Shown: positions 36,033 to 45,027 of the stretch, in pieces
How positions within the stretch are numbered: the stretch's first letter is position 1
Layout of the letters: each line of letters opens with the position of its first letter
Assembly: GCF_031157255.1 (NCBI RefSeq)
Contig: NZ_JAVIFX010000017.1
Span: forward strand, 1 to 64,000
DNA length: 64,000 nucleotides
Direction: 5' to 3'
Source of the DNA: Bradyrhizobium sp. LHD-71
GTDB lineage: Bacteria > Pseudomonadota > Alphaproteobacteria > Rhizobiales > Xanthobacteraceae
The notes under the pieces: generated by a model
What the model saw: only the letters and a program-made list of their open reading frames with translations
What the model was told of the DNA's origin: nothing
Databases searched by the model: none
Translations under genes and position numbers: made by a program

Positions 36033-37054
36033 CAGCGATGCGCCTTCTCGCCCGCGATATCATGAGTGCGGAGCAACTTGCCGACGTGCGCGAACGGTCG
36101 CATTGGAAGGGGATCGCGCTGATCGTCCACGCCTGGATGCTGATTCTCGCGGCGATGGCACTCGTGGTCTGGTTGCCAAATCCACTGACTTTCCTGCTCG
36201 CCGTTGCGATCATCGGATCGCGGCAGCTCGGGCTTGCCGTTTTGATGCATGAGGGAGCGCATGGTGGGCTCGCAAGGGACGAGAAACTGAACTTGTGGCT
36301 GAGCCAGTGGTTCTGTGCCTACCCTGTGTTTGCCGAGACGCGCGCCTATCGCCGCTATCACCTCAAGCATCATGTGCATACGCAGCAGGAAGACGATCCT
36401 GATCTCGTCCTGTCCGCGCCGTTTCCGATCACGCCTGCAAGCTACCGGCGCAAATTCCTGCGCGATATCACTGGCCAGACGGGCTATCAGCAGCGAAAGG
36501 CGCAGATTCTGAACGCGCTCGGCCGGCCTGAATGGCCGCTAGCGCAGCGCGCGCGGCACTTCTGGTCCAAGCTTGGTCCCCAACTCGTCACGAATGCGAT
36601 CCTGTTCGCAGGCCTCGCGATCGCCGGAGCATGGTGGGCCTATCCATTTCTGTGGCTGCTGCCGTTGCTGACCTGGCAGATGGTGATCACGCGTATCCGC
36701 AATATCGCCGAGCACGCAGTCGTGCCTGACAGCGACGATCCGCTGCGCAACACGCGCACGACGCAAGCGAATTTTCTCGAGCGCCTGTTCATTGCGCCGT
36801 ACTACGTCAACTATCATCTCGAGCATCATCTGCTTTTTTATGTGCCGTGTTACAACCTGCCGCGTGTGCACCACATTCTTTGCGCTGGCCCCCATGCGGA
36901 GCGGATGGAGGTGCAGCCTGGATATGCAGCGGTGCTGCGGCTTGCGATGTCGAAGCCGGGCAGAGAGGATCGGCCTGGCGACATTGCCGGGCACGCGCGG
37001 CGTGCCCAGGCTGGGCTGAAGGTGGACGCCGATCAGGTGGCGTCTGGCTTCTAG
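36029..37054 (+). CDS. Membrane fatty acid desaturase family protein
   Basis: This di-iron membrane enzyme has 341 residues. Three histidine clusters are present: HEGAH (about 72-76), YHLKHHVH (about 111-118) and YHLEHHLLFYVP (about 261-272). Paired hydrophobic segments lie before the first box (ALIVHAWMLILAAMALVVWL) and in the middle (NAILFAGLAIAGAWWAYPFLWLLPLL). The PYYVNYHLEHHLLFYVPCYNLPRVHHIL block is typical of the bacterial desaturase/hydroxylase branch. Regiospecificity is not readable. It is translationally coupled to the TetR gene. A degenerate double inverted-repeat element follows at 37079. Confidence 0.87.
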   Translation: MTAMRLLARDIMSAEQLADVRERSHWKGIALIVHAWMLILAAMALVVWLPNPLTFLLAVAIIGSRQLGLAVLMHEGAHGGLARDEKLNLWLSQWFCAYPVFAETRAYRRYHLKHHVHTQQEDDPDLVLSAPFPITPASYRRKFLRDITGQTGYQQRKAQILNALGRPEWPLAQRARHFWSKLGPQLVTNAILFAGLAIAGAWWAYPFLWLLPLLTWQMVITRIRNIAEHAVVPDSDDPLRNTRTTQANFLERLFIAPYYVNYHLEHHLLFYVPCYNLPRVHHILCAGPHAERMEVQPGYAAVLRLAMSKPGREDRPGDIAGHARRAQAGLKVDADQVASGF

Positions 37055-37078
37055 CACCCCGCATGGCGCTGTGCGCAA

Positions 37079-37235
37079 GTGCGCTGGATCTGGCGTCGTA
37101 CGACCATTGCTGCAAGCCGTACGTATGAACGTCGAATCCAAAAAGCACACTGGCTTCATAAAGTTGCTGCGGTCCCTTTGGCCCTGACGTTGGCAGGCGA
37201 GGTCGCTGCAAAGTGGTGCGAACGTTAGAAGCCAG
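37079..37235 (+). repeat. Double inverted-repeat element, diverged copy
   Basis: This member of the family described at 62751-62908 has the same order. GTGCGCTGGATCTGGCGTCG begins the first arm and ATGAACGTCGAATCCA with AAGCACACTGGCTTCATAAA forms its return arm. GGTCCCTTTGG leads to the second repeat ending in GTGCGAACGTTAGAA. Several arm bases are changed, so pairing is weaker than in the 62.8-kb copy. It fills most of the gap between the desaturase and fabD genes (37055-37339); no other gene is seen there. Confidence 0.75.
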
Positions 37236-37339
37236 GACACTTGTGGCGGCTTGACATTCTACCCCTTGCCGGTCTTTTACGGCGCGAGTTCATGGCGCGC
37301 CGTTCGGAAGGCTGTGCTTGTCGGGGGCGGAAGCGGAAC

Positions 37340-38278
37340 ATGGCGATCGCATTTACTTTTCCAGGGCAGGGCTCACAGGTGGTCGGCATGGGCAAGGCGC
37401 TTGCCGATGCATTCCCTGTGGCCCAAGCCGTGTTCGAAGAGGTTGATGCCGCACTCGGCGAGAAGCTCACGGATATCATTTGGGCCGGTCCGGCGGAGAC
37501 GCTGACGCTGACGGAAAATGCGCAGCCGGCGCTGATGGCTGTGTCGATCGCGACATTGCGCGTGCTCGAATCAGAGGCAGGAATTTCGGTCAGCGATGCA
37601 AAATTCGTCGCCGGCCATTCGCTTGGGGAGTATTCGGCGCTTGCAGCCGCCGGCGCGTTCTCGGTCTCCGACGCGGCGAAGCTGTTGCGGACGCGCGGGC
37701 GCGCAATGCAGAAGGCGGTGCCGGTCGGCGTCGGCGCGATGGCTGCGTTGCTCGGGCTTGATTATGAAGCAGCGGTGACCACTGCCAGGGAGGCGGCTCA
37801 GGGCCAGGTCTGCGATCCGGCAAATGACAATGGCGGCGGACAGGTCGTTGTGTCGGGCAACAAGGAAGCTGTCGATCGAGCTGTGGAAATCGCCCGAGGC
37901 AAGGGCGCCAAGCGTGCGATGCTGCTGCCGGTATCGGCGCCCTTCCATTGCAGCCTGATGAAGCCTGCCGCCGACGTGATGGCGGACGCGCTCTCGAAGG
38001 TGACGATCAACAGGCCTGCGGTGCCGTTGGTCTCTAACGTGCTTGCGTCTGCGATCGACGATCCGGATGAGATTCGCCGCCGCCTGATCGAGCAGGTGAC
38101 CGGGACCGTGCGCTGGCGCGAGTCGGTCGTGTATATGGCGGGCGAAGGCGTGACGAAATTCTTCGAGATCGGTGCCGGCAAGGTGCTCACCGGTCTGGTT
38201 AAGCGCATCGCCGATGGTGCGACTGGCGTTTCAGTCGGCTCGCCGGCCGATATCGCCGCGGTGAAGGCCGCCGGCTGA
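37340..38278 (+). CDS. fabD: Malonyl CoA-acyl carrier protein transacylase
   Basis: This enzyme loads malonyl groups from CoA onto ACP for fatty acid synthesis, 312 residues. FPGQGSQVVGMG starts the family fold. The nucleophile is Ser94 in GHSLGE, and the catalytic His is in PFHCSLM (about 203). Other blocks are ENAQPALMA and FFEIGAGKVLTGLVKR. I chose ATG 37340, which gives the normal length; the open frame to 37241 has no family match. It heads fabD-fabG-acpP-fabF on the plus strand. Confidence 0.95.
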   Translation: MAIAFTFPGQGSQVVGMGKALADAFPVAQAVFEEVDAALGEKLTDIIWAGPAETLTLTENAQPALMAVSIATLRVLESEAGISVSDAKFVAGHSLGEYSALAAAGAFSVSDAAKLLRTRGRAMQKAVPVGVGAMAALLGLDYEAAVTTAREAAQGQVCDPANDNGGGQVVVSGNKEAVDRAVEIARGKGAKRAMLLPVSAPFHCSLMKPAADVMADALSKVTINRPAVPLVSNVLASAIDDPDEIRRRLIEQVTGTVRWRESVVYMAGEGVTKFFEIGAGKVLTGLVKRIADGATGVSVGSPADIAAVKAAG

Positions 38279-38309
38279 TCGCTTTCCTCACACAGGAGGG
38301 TTCGTCGTG

Positions 38310-39047
38310 ATGTTCGATCTGACTGGCAAGACTGCGCTCGTGACCGGCGCGACCGGCGGCATTGGTGGCGCGATTGCGCGGTCGTTGCACAAGCAGGGGG
38401 CGACGGTGGCGCTTTCCGGTACGCGCCGTGACGTGCTGGACGCGACGGCCGCCGAGCTGAAGGACCGCGTGCATGTGCTGCCGTGCAATCTGTCCAGTAC
38501 TGACGAGGTCGAAGCACTCGTACCGTCAGCCGAAAAGGCGATGGGACAGCTCGATATCCTTGTCTGCAACGCCGGTGTTACCCGCGACAATTTGTTCGTG
38601 CAGATGAAAGACGAGGAGTGGGACCAGGTTGTTGCGATCAACCTGTCGGCAACATTTCGGTTGGCGCGCGCGGCGACCAAGCTGATGATGCGCAAGCGCT
38701 TCGGCCGCCTGATCGGCATCACTTCGGTCGTTGGTGTCACCGGCAACGCAGGGCAGGGCAACTACACCGCTGCGAAGGCCGGGATGATCGGCATGTTCAA
38801 GTCGATCGCCCAGGAGTACGCGCGCCGCAACGTGACGGCGAACTGCATCGCGCCGGGCTTCATCGCTACCGCCATGACCGATGCGTTGAATGAAAAGCAG
38901 CGCGCAGCGATTCTCGACAAGGTTCCTGCAGGACGTCTCGGAACGCCCGACGATATCGCCGCGGCGGCGGTTTACCTTGCGTCCGATGAAGCCGCCTATG
39001 TCACCGGTCAGACGCTCCACATCAACGGTGGAATGGCAATGATTTGA
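38310..39047 (+). CDS. fabG: 3-oxoacyl-[acyl-carrier-protein] reductase
   Basis: This NADPH-dependent SDR reduces 3-oxoacyl-ACP in chain elongation, 245 residues. It begins MFDLTGKTALVTGATGGIGGAIARSL with the cofactor motif, then NAGVTRDNLFVQMKDEEWD, and the catalytic Ser-Tyr-Lys in ITSVVGVTGNAGQGNYTAAKAG. It ends VTGQTLHINGGMAMI. AGGAGGG precedes it. A GTG at 38307 is in frame, but the ATG at 38310 matches the usual start. It follows fabD by about 30 bases. Confidence 0.95.
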   Translation: MFDLTGKTALVTGATGGIGGAIARSLHKQGATVALSGTRRDVLDATAAELKDRVHVLPCNLSSTDEVEALVPSAEKAMGQLDILVCNAGVTRDNLFVQMKDEEWDQVVAINLSATFRLARAATKLMMRKRFGRLIGITSVVGVTGNAGQGNYTAAKAGMIGMFKSIAQEYARRNVTANCIAPGFIATAMTDALNEKQRAAILDKVPAGRLGTPDDIAAAAVYLASDEAAYVTGQTLHINGGMAMI

Positions 39048-39355
39048 AGGCTATAGGGGCGGCGCTGCGTCGGGACACCGCGCCTGGCATGCTGGTCAAG
39101 GCTTGGGAAGTATGGTACCGAACCGGCAAGATGGGGCGAGGAAACGATGGGATTGCGGGACAGCCAAAGCCCGTATATCTCCGGCCCGGCAGCCCGCCTT
39201 CTGTCACTTAACGGTCGATGCAACCTGGACAGTGAGACGCAGTTGAATGTTTTTGCGCGAGACCGGACGTAAGGACTTGCGCCAGACTACCCACCAAAAT
39301 GGCTCGTATCGGTTCACGGTCGGGTCTTTTAAGGAACTAGCACGAGGTTGAGACG
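39048..39355. other. Intergenic region upstream of acpP
   Basis: About 310 bases between fabG and acpP on the same strand, long enough for a separate acpP promoter. That is common because ACP is needed in large amounts. I see no clear hairpin terminator after fabG and no ORF with coding character. A T-rich stretch (TTGAATGTTTTTGCGCG near 39242-39258) could be part of a promoter. Confidence 0.35.
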
Positions 39356-39595
39356 ATGAGTGACATTGCCGAGCGGGTTAAGAAGATTGTGGTCGAACAC
39401 CTGGGTGTGGAGCCGGAGAAGGTGGTCGAAGGCGCAAGCTTCATCGACGACCTCGGTGCTGACAGCCTCGATACCGTTGAGCTCGTGATGGCGTTCGAGG
39501 AAGAATTCGGCTGCGAAATTCCCGACGACGCGGCGGAGACGATCTTGACCGTCGGTGACGCGACGAAGTTTCTCGAGAAGAACGCAAAGAGCTGA
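39356..39595 (+). CDS. acpP: Acyl carrier protein
   Basis: This small acidic four-helix carrier for fatty acid synthesis has 79 residues. The phosphopantetheine attachment site is Ser37 in [19 protein letters not shown]. The sequence is typical of the primary AcpP. GAGGTTGAGACG precedes the ATG. fabF follows after about 95 bases. Confidence 0.97.
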   Translation: MSDIAERVKKIVVEHLGVEPEKVVEGASFIDDLGADSLDTVELVMAFEEEFGCEIPDDAAETILTVGDATKFLEKNAKS

Positions 39596-39690
39596 AGCAG
39601 CGCGTTCGGGTCTCCGCAGACCAGCTCTGTCTTAATCGACAGCCGCGGTGCGAGTGGAGACCCTGACGGCATGCTGCCGGAGTGCCAACT

Positions 39691-40956
39691 ATGAGACGGG
39701 TAGTCGTCACAGGCCTCGGCATGGTGTCGCCGCTCGGCTGCGGCGTCGAGCCCGCATGGAAGCGGCTGCTCAACGGCGAGAGCGGTGCGAAGCGGATCGA
39801 GACGTTTGACGTCTCCGACATGCCAACCAAGATCGGTTGTGTGGTGCCGCGCGGCGACGGCAACGACGGCACCTTTAATCCCGATCAGTGGATGGATCCG
39901 AAAGACCAGCGCAAGGTCGACGAGTTCATCGTGTTCGCGATGGCCGCTGCCAAGCAGGCGCTCGACGATGCGGACTGGCATCCCACCTCGCCGGAAGATC
40001 AGTATGTGACCGGCACGATGATCGGCTCGGGCATCGGCGGTATCGAAGGCATCGCCGACACGGCAATCACGCTCAAGGACCGGGGACCGCGGCGCGTTTC
40101 GCCATTCTTCATCCCTGGCAGCCTGATCAATCTCGCCTCGGGACACGTTTCGATCGCGCACGGCCTCAAGGGGCCAAACCACGCGGTCGTCACCGCTTGC
40201 TCGACCGGCGCGCATGCGATTGGCGATGCATCGCGGCTGATCGCGCTCGGCGACGCGGACGTGATGGTCGCCGGGGGCACAGAGTCGCCGATCAACCGCA
40301 TCTCGTTTGCCGGTTTCTGTGCATTGCGGGCAATGTCGACAGGTTTCAACGACTGTCCCGAGAAGGCTTCGCGTCCCTACGACAAGGACCGCGACGGTTT
40401 CGTGATGGGAGAGGGCGCAGGCGTCGTCGTGCTGGAAGAGTACGAGCACGCGAAGAAGCGCGGTGCGAAGATTTATGCCGAAGTCATCGGCTACGGAATG
40501 TCCGGCGATGCCTTTCACATCACAGCGCCGGCCGAGGATGGTGACGGCGCCTATCGGAGCATGAACGCCGCGCTCAAGCGCGCAGGGCTTGCGGCTTCTG
40601 ATCTCGACTACATCAACGCGCACGGCACCTCGACGCCGCTCGGCGACGAGATCGAGCTTGGCGCGGTTGAGCGGCTCGTCGGCAACGCCGCGTCGAAGAT
40701 CTCGATGTCATCGACAAAGTCGTCGACCGGGCATCTGCTCGGTGCAGCCGGCGCGATCGAGGCGATCTTTTCAATTCTGGCGATGCGCGATGGCGTCGCG
40801 CCGCCGACTCTCAATCTCGACAATCCATCCGTCGAAACGGCGATCGACCTGGTCCCGCACAAGGCGCGGCCACGGCCGATCAACGTCGCGCTGTCGAACT
40901 CATTTGGCTTCGGCGGCACCAACGCGTCGTTGATCATGCGACGCGTCGATAGTTAA
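39691..40956 (+). CDS. fabF: 3-oxoacyl-[acyl-carrier-protein] synthase II
   Basis: This condensing enzyme elongates acyl-ACP with malonyl-ACP and controls the ratio of unsaturated chains, 421 residues. The catalytic triad is Cys170 (TACSTGAHAIG), His311 (HGTSTPLGD) and His348 (STGHLLGAAG). The N-terminus MRRVVVTGLGMVSPLGCGVEPAWKRLLNGESG is canonical, which supports ATG 39691 over the GTG at 39682. An inverted repeat follows the stop. Confidence 0.96.
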   Translation: MRRVVVTGLGMVSPLGCGVEPAWKRLLNGESGAKRIETFDVSDMPTKIGCVVPRGDGNDGTFNPDQWMDPKDQRKVDEFIVFAMAAAKQALDDADWHPTSPEDQYVTGTMIGSGIGGIEGIADTAITLKDRGPRRVSPFFIPGSLINLASGHVSIAHGLKGPNHAVVTACSTGAHAIGDASRLIALGDADVMVAGGTESPINRISFAGFCALRAMSTGFNDCPEKASRPYDKDRDGFVMGEGAGVVVLEEYEHAKKRGAKIYAEVIGYGMSGDAFHITAPAEDGDGAYRSMNAALKRAGLAASDLDYINAHGTSTPLGDEIELGAVERLVGNAASKISMSSTKSSTGHLLGAAGAIEAIFSILAMRDGVAPPTLNLDNPSVETAIDLVPHKARPRPINVALSNSFGFGGTNASLIMRRVDS

Positions 40957-41002
40957 ATCCCTGATTTGGCAAGATTTTCACCCTTTTGCCATATTGAGGG
41001 AT
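40957..41002 (+). terminator. Imperfect inverted repeat after fabF
   Basis: ATCCCTGATTTGGCAA (40957-40972) and TTGCCATATTGAGGGAT (40986-41002) can pair through their outer six and inner six bases with a small internal mismatch. It begins directly after the fabF stop codon. No T tract follows. It is a likely mRNA 3'-end or terminator structure for the fab operon. Confidence 0.45.
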
Positions 41003-41077
41003 AACGTCGCGCAAGTGTTTTGATTCCGAAGCGCTGCTCCATATTAGGGTTCAGGCAAACTTCGCAGTCTATGCACT

Positions 41078-41104
41078 AGTGCGCTGGTTTGACGTTCGTA
41101 CCAG
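41078..41104 (+). repeat. Truncated fragment of the double inverted-repeat element
   Basis: The left end only of the repeat family (AGTGCGCTGG, then TTTGACGTTCGTACCAG) is present, with one base deleted relative to the 62.8-kb copy. No return arm or second palindrome follows. The mltG reading frame is open through this fragment, but the translation there is repeat sequence, so the gene start was placed further downstream. Confidence 0.7.
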
Positions 41105-41172
41105 GATCGCCGCGACAGGCGCATGATGCGAGGGGCGCGCCTCGCATTGTGAACATCAGGATCAGGTCACCG

Positions 41173-42417
41173 ATGTCTGAAAGGGCGCCGATTTCTCCGC
41201 GAAGCCCGCGTGCTGCGCTAGAGCCAGAGCAGTTGCCCCCGCCACCGAAGCGGTCGCGCGGCGCACGCAATCCACTGGTGGTTGCTGGCAACGCTATCTT
41301 CACCGTGATCCTGCTTCTGATGCTCGGCGCTGGCGGTGGCTATTTTTATGCCAAGCGCGCGCTTGAAGCGCCGGGGCCGCTTGTGGAGGACCGCATTGTT
41401 AACATCCCCCGCACGGCCGGAACCGGCGACATCGCCGAGATACTGCACCGCGAAGGCGTGATCGACGTCAATCGCTGGGCGTTCCTTGCCGGCGTGATGG
41501 CGATGAAAGCCCGCTCCGAGTTGAAGGCGGGCGAATATGAGTTCCAGAAACATGCAAGCCTGCGCGATGTGATCAATACGATGGTCAACGGCAAGGTGGT
41601 GCAGCATGCGCTGACCATCCCCGAGGGGCTCACTTCGGAACAGATCGTCGCTCGATTACTCGAGAACGAGACCCTCTCCGGTCAGGTCAAGGAGATTCCG
41701 CGCGAAGGCACGCTGCTGCCCGAGACCTATAGATTTGAGCGCGGCACCACACGCGAACAGGTGATCCAGCGCATGCAGCAGGCGCAGCGACGCCTGCTTG
41801 CCGAAGTTTGGGAACGCCGAAGCCCCGACCTCCAGGTCCGCAGCGCCGAGCAGCTCGTCACGCTGGCCTCGATCGTCGAGAAGGAAACAGGCCGGCCCGA
41901 CGAGCGCACGCGTGTCGCGGCAGTGTTCTCAAACCGCCTGCAAAAGAAGATGAGGCTACAATCGGATCCGACGATCATCTACGGGCTGGTCGGCGGTAAG
42001 GGAACGCTGGGTCGTCAGATCAAGCGCAGTGAAATCCAGCAACCGACCCCCTACAACACCTACGTGATCGACGGCCTGCCGCCGGGCCCGATTGCCAATC
42101 CGGGCCGCGCCTCGTTGGAGGCCACCGCAAATCCCGCGCGTACTCGCGAACTCTACTTTGTCGCCGACGGCAACGGCGGTCATACCTTTACCGAAAGCTA
42201 CGACCAGCATCAGCGCAACGTCGCGAAGTTGCGTACGCTCGAGAAGCAGGCGATCGATACGGCCGAGCCGGAGGACTCCAACGCTGCCGCACCGCCGGAT
42301 GCACCGCCCGCCGCAGCAGAGACGCCGGCGCGGGCTTCGCCGCCGGCTGCGCGGAAGCGGAACGGCGCCCGCACGCCGCCAACGGCGCAGAATTCCGACG
42401 CGCCCGTGCAGCGCTGA
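41173..42417 (+). CDS. mltG: Endolytic transglycosylase MltG
   Basis: This inner-membrane lytic transglycosylase cuts nascent peptidoglycan strands and sets glycan length, 414 residues. A cytoplasmic Pro/Arg-rich N-terminus precedes a membrane helix (NAIFTVILLLMLGAGGGYFY). A LysM-like region with IPEGLTSEQIVARL and the YceG catalytic domain with ASIVEKETGRPDERTRVAAVFSNRL (catalytic Glu) and QSDPTIIYG follow. It ends in an Ala/Pro-rich tail. I chose ATG 41173; the frame upstream crosses a repeat fragment. It lies downstream of fabF as in many alphaproteobacteria. Confidence 0.93.
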   Translation: MSERAPISPRSPRAALEPEQLPPPPKRSRGARNPLVVAGNAIFTVILLLMLGAGGGYFYAKRALEAPGPLVEDRIVNIPRTAGTGDIAEILHREGVIDVNRWAFLAGVMAMKARSELKAGEYEFQKHASLRDVINTMVNGKVVQHALTIPEGLTSEQIVARLLENETLSGQVKEIPREGTLLPETYRFERGTTREQVIQRMQQAQRRLLAEVWERRSPDLQVRSAEQLVTLASIVEKETGRPDERTRVAAVFSNRLQKKMRLQSDPTIIYGLVGGKGTLGRQIKRSEIQQPTPYNTYVIDGLPPGPIANPGRASLEATANPARTRELYFVADGNGGHTFTESYDQHQRNVAKLRTLEKQAIDTAEPEDSNAAAPPDAPPAAAETPARASPPAARKRNGARTPPTAQNSDAPVQR

Positions 42418-42494
42418 TAGGCAGCTGACGCTGGCGTCGGTGCCGTTCGTGCTACTGTGGGCTCGCGAATCTTTACCTTCGGGACCGATTGTTC

Positions 42495-43382
42495 ATGGCG
42501 TTATCGAGCATGACCGGCTTTGCACGCAGCCACGATGCCTGCGGCGCTTACGCCTTCGAATGGGAGCTCCGCTCGGTCAACGCGAAGGGGTTCGATCTGC
42601 GCATGCGGTTACCGCCGGGGTGGGATGCGGTGGAGCCGCTGGCCCGTAAGCGCGCGACCGAACTGCTGTCGCGGGGCACGGTCTACGCCAATCTGTCGGT
42701 CAAGCGCGCCGATGCTGGGCCGTCCATACGGGTCAATGACGAAGTGCTGGCTTCGGTGATGAAGATTGCCGCCGATCTGTCGCAGAGGTTTGCCGCGCCG
42801 CCGCCGACGGTCGATGGTATTCTCGCGATCAAGGGTGTGCTCGAAGTATCAGAAACGGACGACACCGAAGAGGAGCGGCGGGCCGCCGAAGCTGCAGTGC
42901 TGAGAGCCTTCGACCAGGCGCTCGCAGGTTTGATCGAGATGCGCCACCGCGAAGGCTCCTCGCTGCAGCAGATCTTCATCTCGCGGCTCGATCAGATTGC
43001 AGCACTCGCAGCGCGCGCCGACCAGGCCCCCGGACGGAAGGCTGAGGCGGTCAAAGCCAGGCTTGCAGAACAGATAGGTTTGCTGCTGGAGTCGTCGGAA
43101 CGTTTCGACGTCGACCGTCTGCACCAGGAGGCGATCATGATTGCCGCAAAAGCAGACATTCGCGAAGAGCTGGATCGGATAGCATCGCATGTGGCGCAGG
43201 CACGCGAACTGATTGGCAAGGGCGGCGCCGTCGGCAGGCGCCTCGATTTCCTGGCACAGGAGTTTAATCGCGAGGTCAACACCACGTGCTCGAAATCCAA
43301 TGATGTCGAACTGACCAACATCGGCCTGGAGATGAAGAACGTGGTGGAGCAGTTCCGCGAGCAGGTGCAGAATCTCGAATGA
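42495..43382 (+). CDS. YicC/YloC family endoribonuclease
   Basis: This 295-residue protein has an N-terminal YicC domain beginning SSMTGFARS ... WELRSVNAKGFDLRMRLP. It ends in the diagnostic C-terminal domain GRRLDFLAQEFNREVNTTCSKSNDVELTNIGLEMKNVVEQFREQVQNLE. Members are reported RNA endonucleases. The position directly before gmk is widely conserved and supports the call. I chose ATG 42495; the TTG at 42489 adds two residues. gmk starts 12 bases after its stop. Confidence 0.9.
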   Translation: MALSSMTGFARSHDACGAYAFEWELRSVNAKGFDLRMRLPPGWDAVEPLARKRATELLSRGTVYANLSVKRADAGPSIRVNDEVLASVMKIAADLSQRFAAPPPTVDGILAIKGVLEVSETDDTEEERRAAEAAVLRAFDQALAGLIEMRHREGSSLQQIFISRLDQIAALAARADQAPGRKAEAVKARLAEQIGLLLESSERFDVDRLHQEAIMIAAKADIREELDRIASHVAQARELIGKGGAVGRRLDFLAQEFNREVNTTCSKSNDVELTNIGLEMKNVVEQFREQVQNLE

Positions 43383-43394
43383 AGGACGAGTTGC

Positions 43395-44039
43395 ATGGCG
43401 GGCGACGGGGTTGAACGGCGCGGTTTGATGTTCGTGCTGTCGTCGCCGTCTGGCGCGGGTAAGACGACGCTCGCACGCGAACTGATGGACAAGGTGGCGG
43501 GTTTGCAGATGTCCGTGTCGGTGACGACACGGCCGATGCGGCCCGGTGAGATTGACGGGCACGATTACTTCTTCATTGACAAACAGCGCTTCGACGCAAT
43601 GGTGAAGGACAACGAGTTGCTCGAACATGCGTCGGTGTTCGACCATTTCTACGGTACGCCGCGCGCGCCGGTCGAGGTCGCCTTAGCAGCCGGCCGTGAT
43701 ATGCTGTTCGATATCGACTGGCAAGGGACGCAACAGCTGCGCGAAAAAGCGCGTCAGGATGTCGTCAGCGTCTTCATCCTGCCGCCGTCGGCCGCCGATC
43801 TGGAGCAGCGGCTGCATACCCGCGCACAGGATTCCGATGACGTTATCCGCGGCCGCATGAGCCGCGCCAGTCACGAGATGAGCCATTGGGCGGAGTACGA
43901 CTACATCGTTATCAACCGCTCGGTCGATACGGCGTTTGCGGAAGTGCAGGCGATCCTCAAGGCGGAACGGCTGCGTCGCGACCGGCGCACTGGGCTGACA
44001 GCTTTCGTGCGGGAGTTGCAAAAGCAGCTGGAGAATTAG
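43395..44039 (+). CDS. gmk: Guanylate kinase
   Basis: This enzyme converts GMP and ATP to GDP and ADP, 214 residues. The P-loop is SSPSGAGKTTL at about residues 16-26. The GMP-binding stretch is VTTRPMRPGEIDGHDYFFIDKQRFDAM, with FYGTPRAPVEVALAAGRDMLFDIDWQG following. RMSRASHEMSHWAEYDYIVINRSVDTAF completes the lid and C-terminal features. It is preceded closely by the yicC-type gene. Confidence 0.95.
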   Translation: MAGDGVERRGLMFVLSSPSGAGKTTLARELMDKVAGLQMSVSVTTRPMRPGEIDGHDYFFIDKQRFDAMVKDNELLEHASVFDHFYGTPRAPVEVALAAGRDMLFDIDWQGTQQLREKARQDVVSVFILPPSAADLEQRLHTRAQDSDDVIRGRMSRASHEMSHWAEYDYIVINRSVDTAFAEVQAILKAERLRRDRRTGLTAFVRELQKQLEN

Positions 44040-44093
44040 CGTACGCCGGCTATTCTTGCCCCAACGACAATCAAGACAAAGGGGAAACGGACT

Positions 44094-44864
44094 ATGGCGG
44101 GAATTCTTGACGGCAAAGCGGCGCTGGTGACTGGCGGCGCCTCGGGGATCGGGCGGGCAACCGCGGTGGCAATGAGCCGTGAGGGCGCACGTGTGGCGGT
44201 GGCCGATCGCACGGAGGCGAGTGCGACTGAGACGGTCGCGTTGATCAATGCTGCAGGCGGCCAGGCAATCGCCATCGGCGGTGACGTGACCAAGGACGAG
44301 GATGTCGCGGCGATGGTGGCGCGCACGGTCGCAGCCTTCGGACGGATCGATTGTGCGTTCAACAACGCCGGTATCGCCGGCCGCGCAGTCGGGCCTGCAG
44401 GCCAGCGCACCCACGAACTCAGCCGCGCCTCCTTCGACGGGATGCTTGCAGTAAATCTGACGGGGGTCTTTATGTGCATGAAGCATGAGATCCAACAGAT
44501 GCTTACGCAGGGTGGGGGCGGGGCGATCGTCAACACTGCATCAATTGCGGGCTTGGTCGGTCTGCCCACTTCGGCGCATTACGTTGCGGCCAAACACGGC
44601 GTCGTGGGGCTGACGAAAACTGCGGCGATGGAATACGCCGAGGATGGAATTCGCGTGAACTGCGTCAATCCCGGCTACATCGAAACGCCAATGACGGAAG
44701 AGACGATGAAGACTCGTTTCGACGCGATCATGGCCAAAGTGCCGGTGAAGCGATTGGGTAAGCCGGACGAAATCGCCGAGGCCGTCGTCTGGATGTGCTC
44801 CGACAAAGCCTCATTCATGACCGGCGCCTCGCATGTCATCGATGGCGGCTATTTCGCCGCCTAG
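44094..44864 (+). CDS. SDR family oxidoreductase
   Basis: This is a classical short-chain dehydrogenase of 256 residues with all motifs intact: TGGASGIG (about 14-21), NNAGIAG (about 89), IVNTASIAGLVGLPTSAHYVAAKHG containing the Ser-Tyr-Lys set, NPGYIETPM, and the terminal VIDGGYFAA. It resembles glucose 1-dehydrogenase/2,5-dichloro-cyclohexadiene-diol dehydrogenase-like annotations, but the substrate is not readable. It lies 54 bases after gmk and has its own AAGGGGAAACGG site, so it is probably separately or weakly co-expressed. Confidence 0.87.
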   Translation: MAGILDGKAALVTGGASGIGRATAVAMSREGARVAVADRTEASATETVALINAAGGQAIAIGGDVTKDEDVAAMVARTVAAFGRIDCAFNNAGIAGRAVGPAGQRTHELSRASFDGMLAVNLTGVFMCMKHEIQQMLTQGGGGAIVNTASIAGLVGLPTSAHYVAAKHGVVGLTKTAAMEYAEDGIRVNCVNPGYIETPMTEETMKTRFDAIMAKVPVKRLGKPDEIAEAVVWMCSDKASFMTGASHVIDGGYFAA

Positions 44865-45027
44865 GAGGCGTTCGAGTAGTCGCAAAATTTTCGATCAAGA
44901 CAGATCATATTCTTTCTTTTGTATTAGACCGAAAAAAACTCAAACGGCGAATCTCGTCATGATCCGTTGTTCGCATCGGCGCGGCGGCGGGTTGTAAGAG
45001 GTCGTAATCGATTTGAGAGGATTCATC

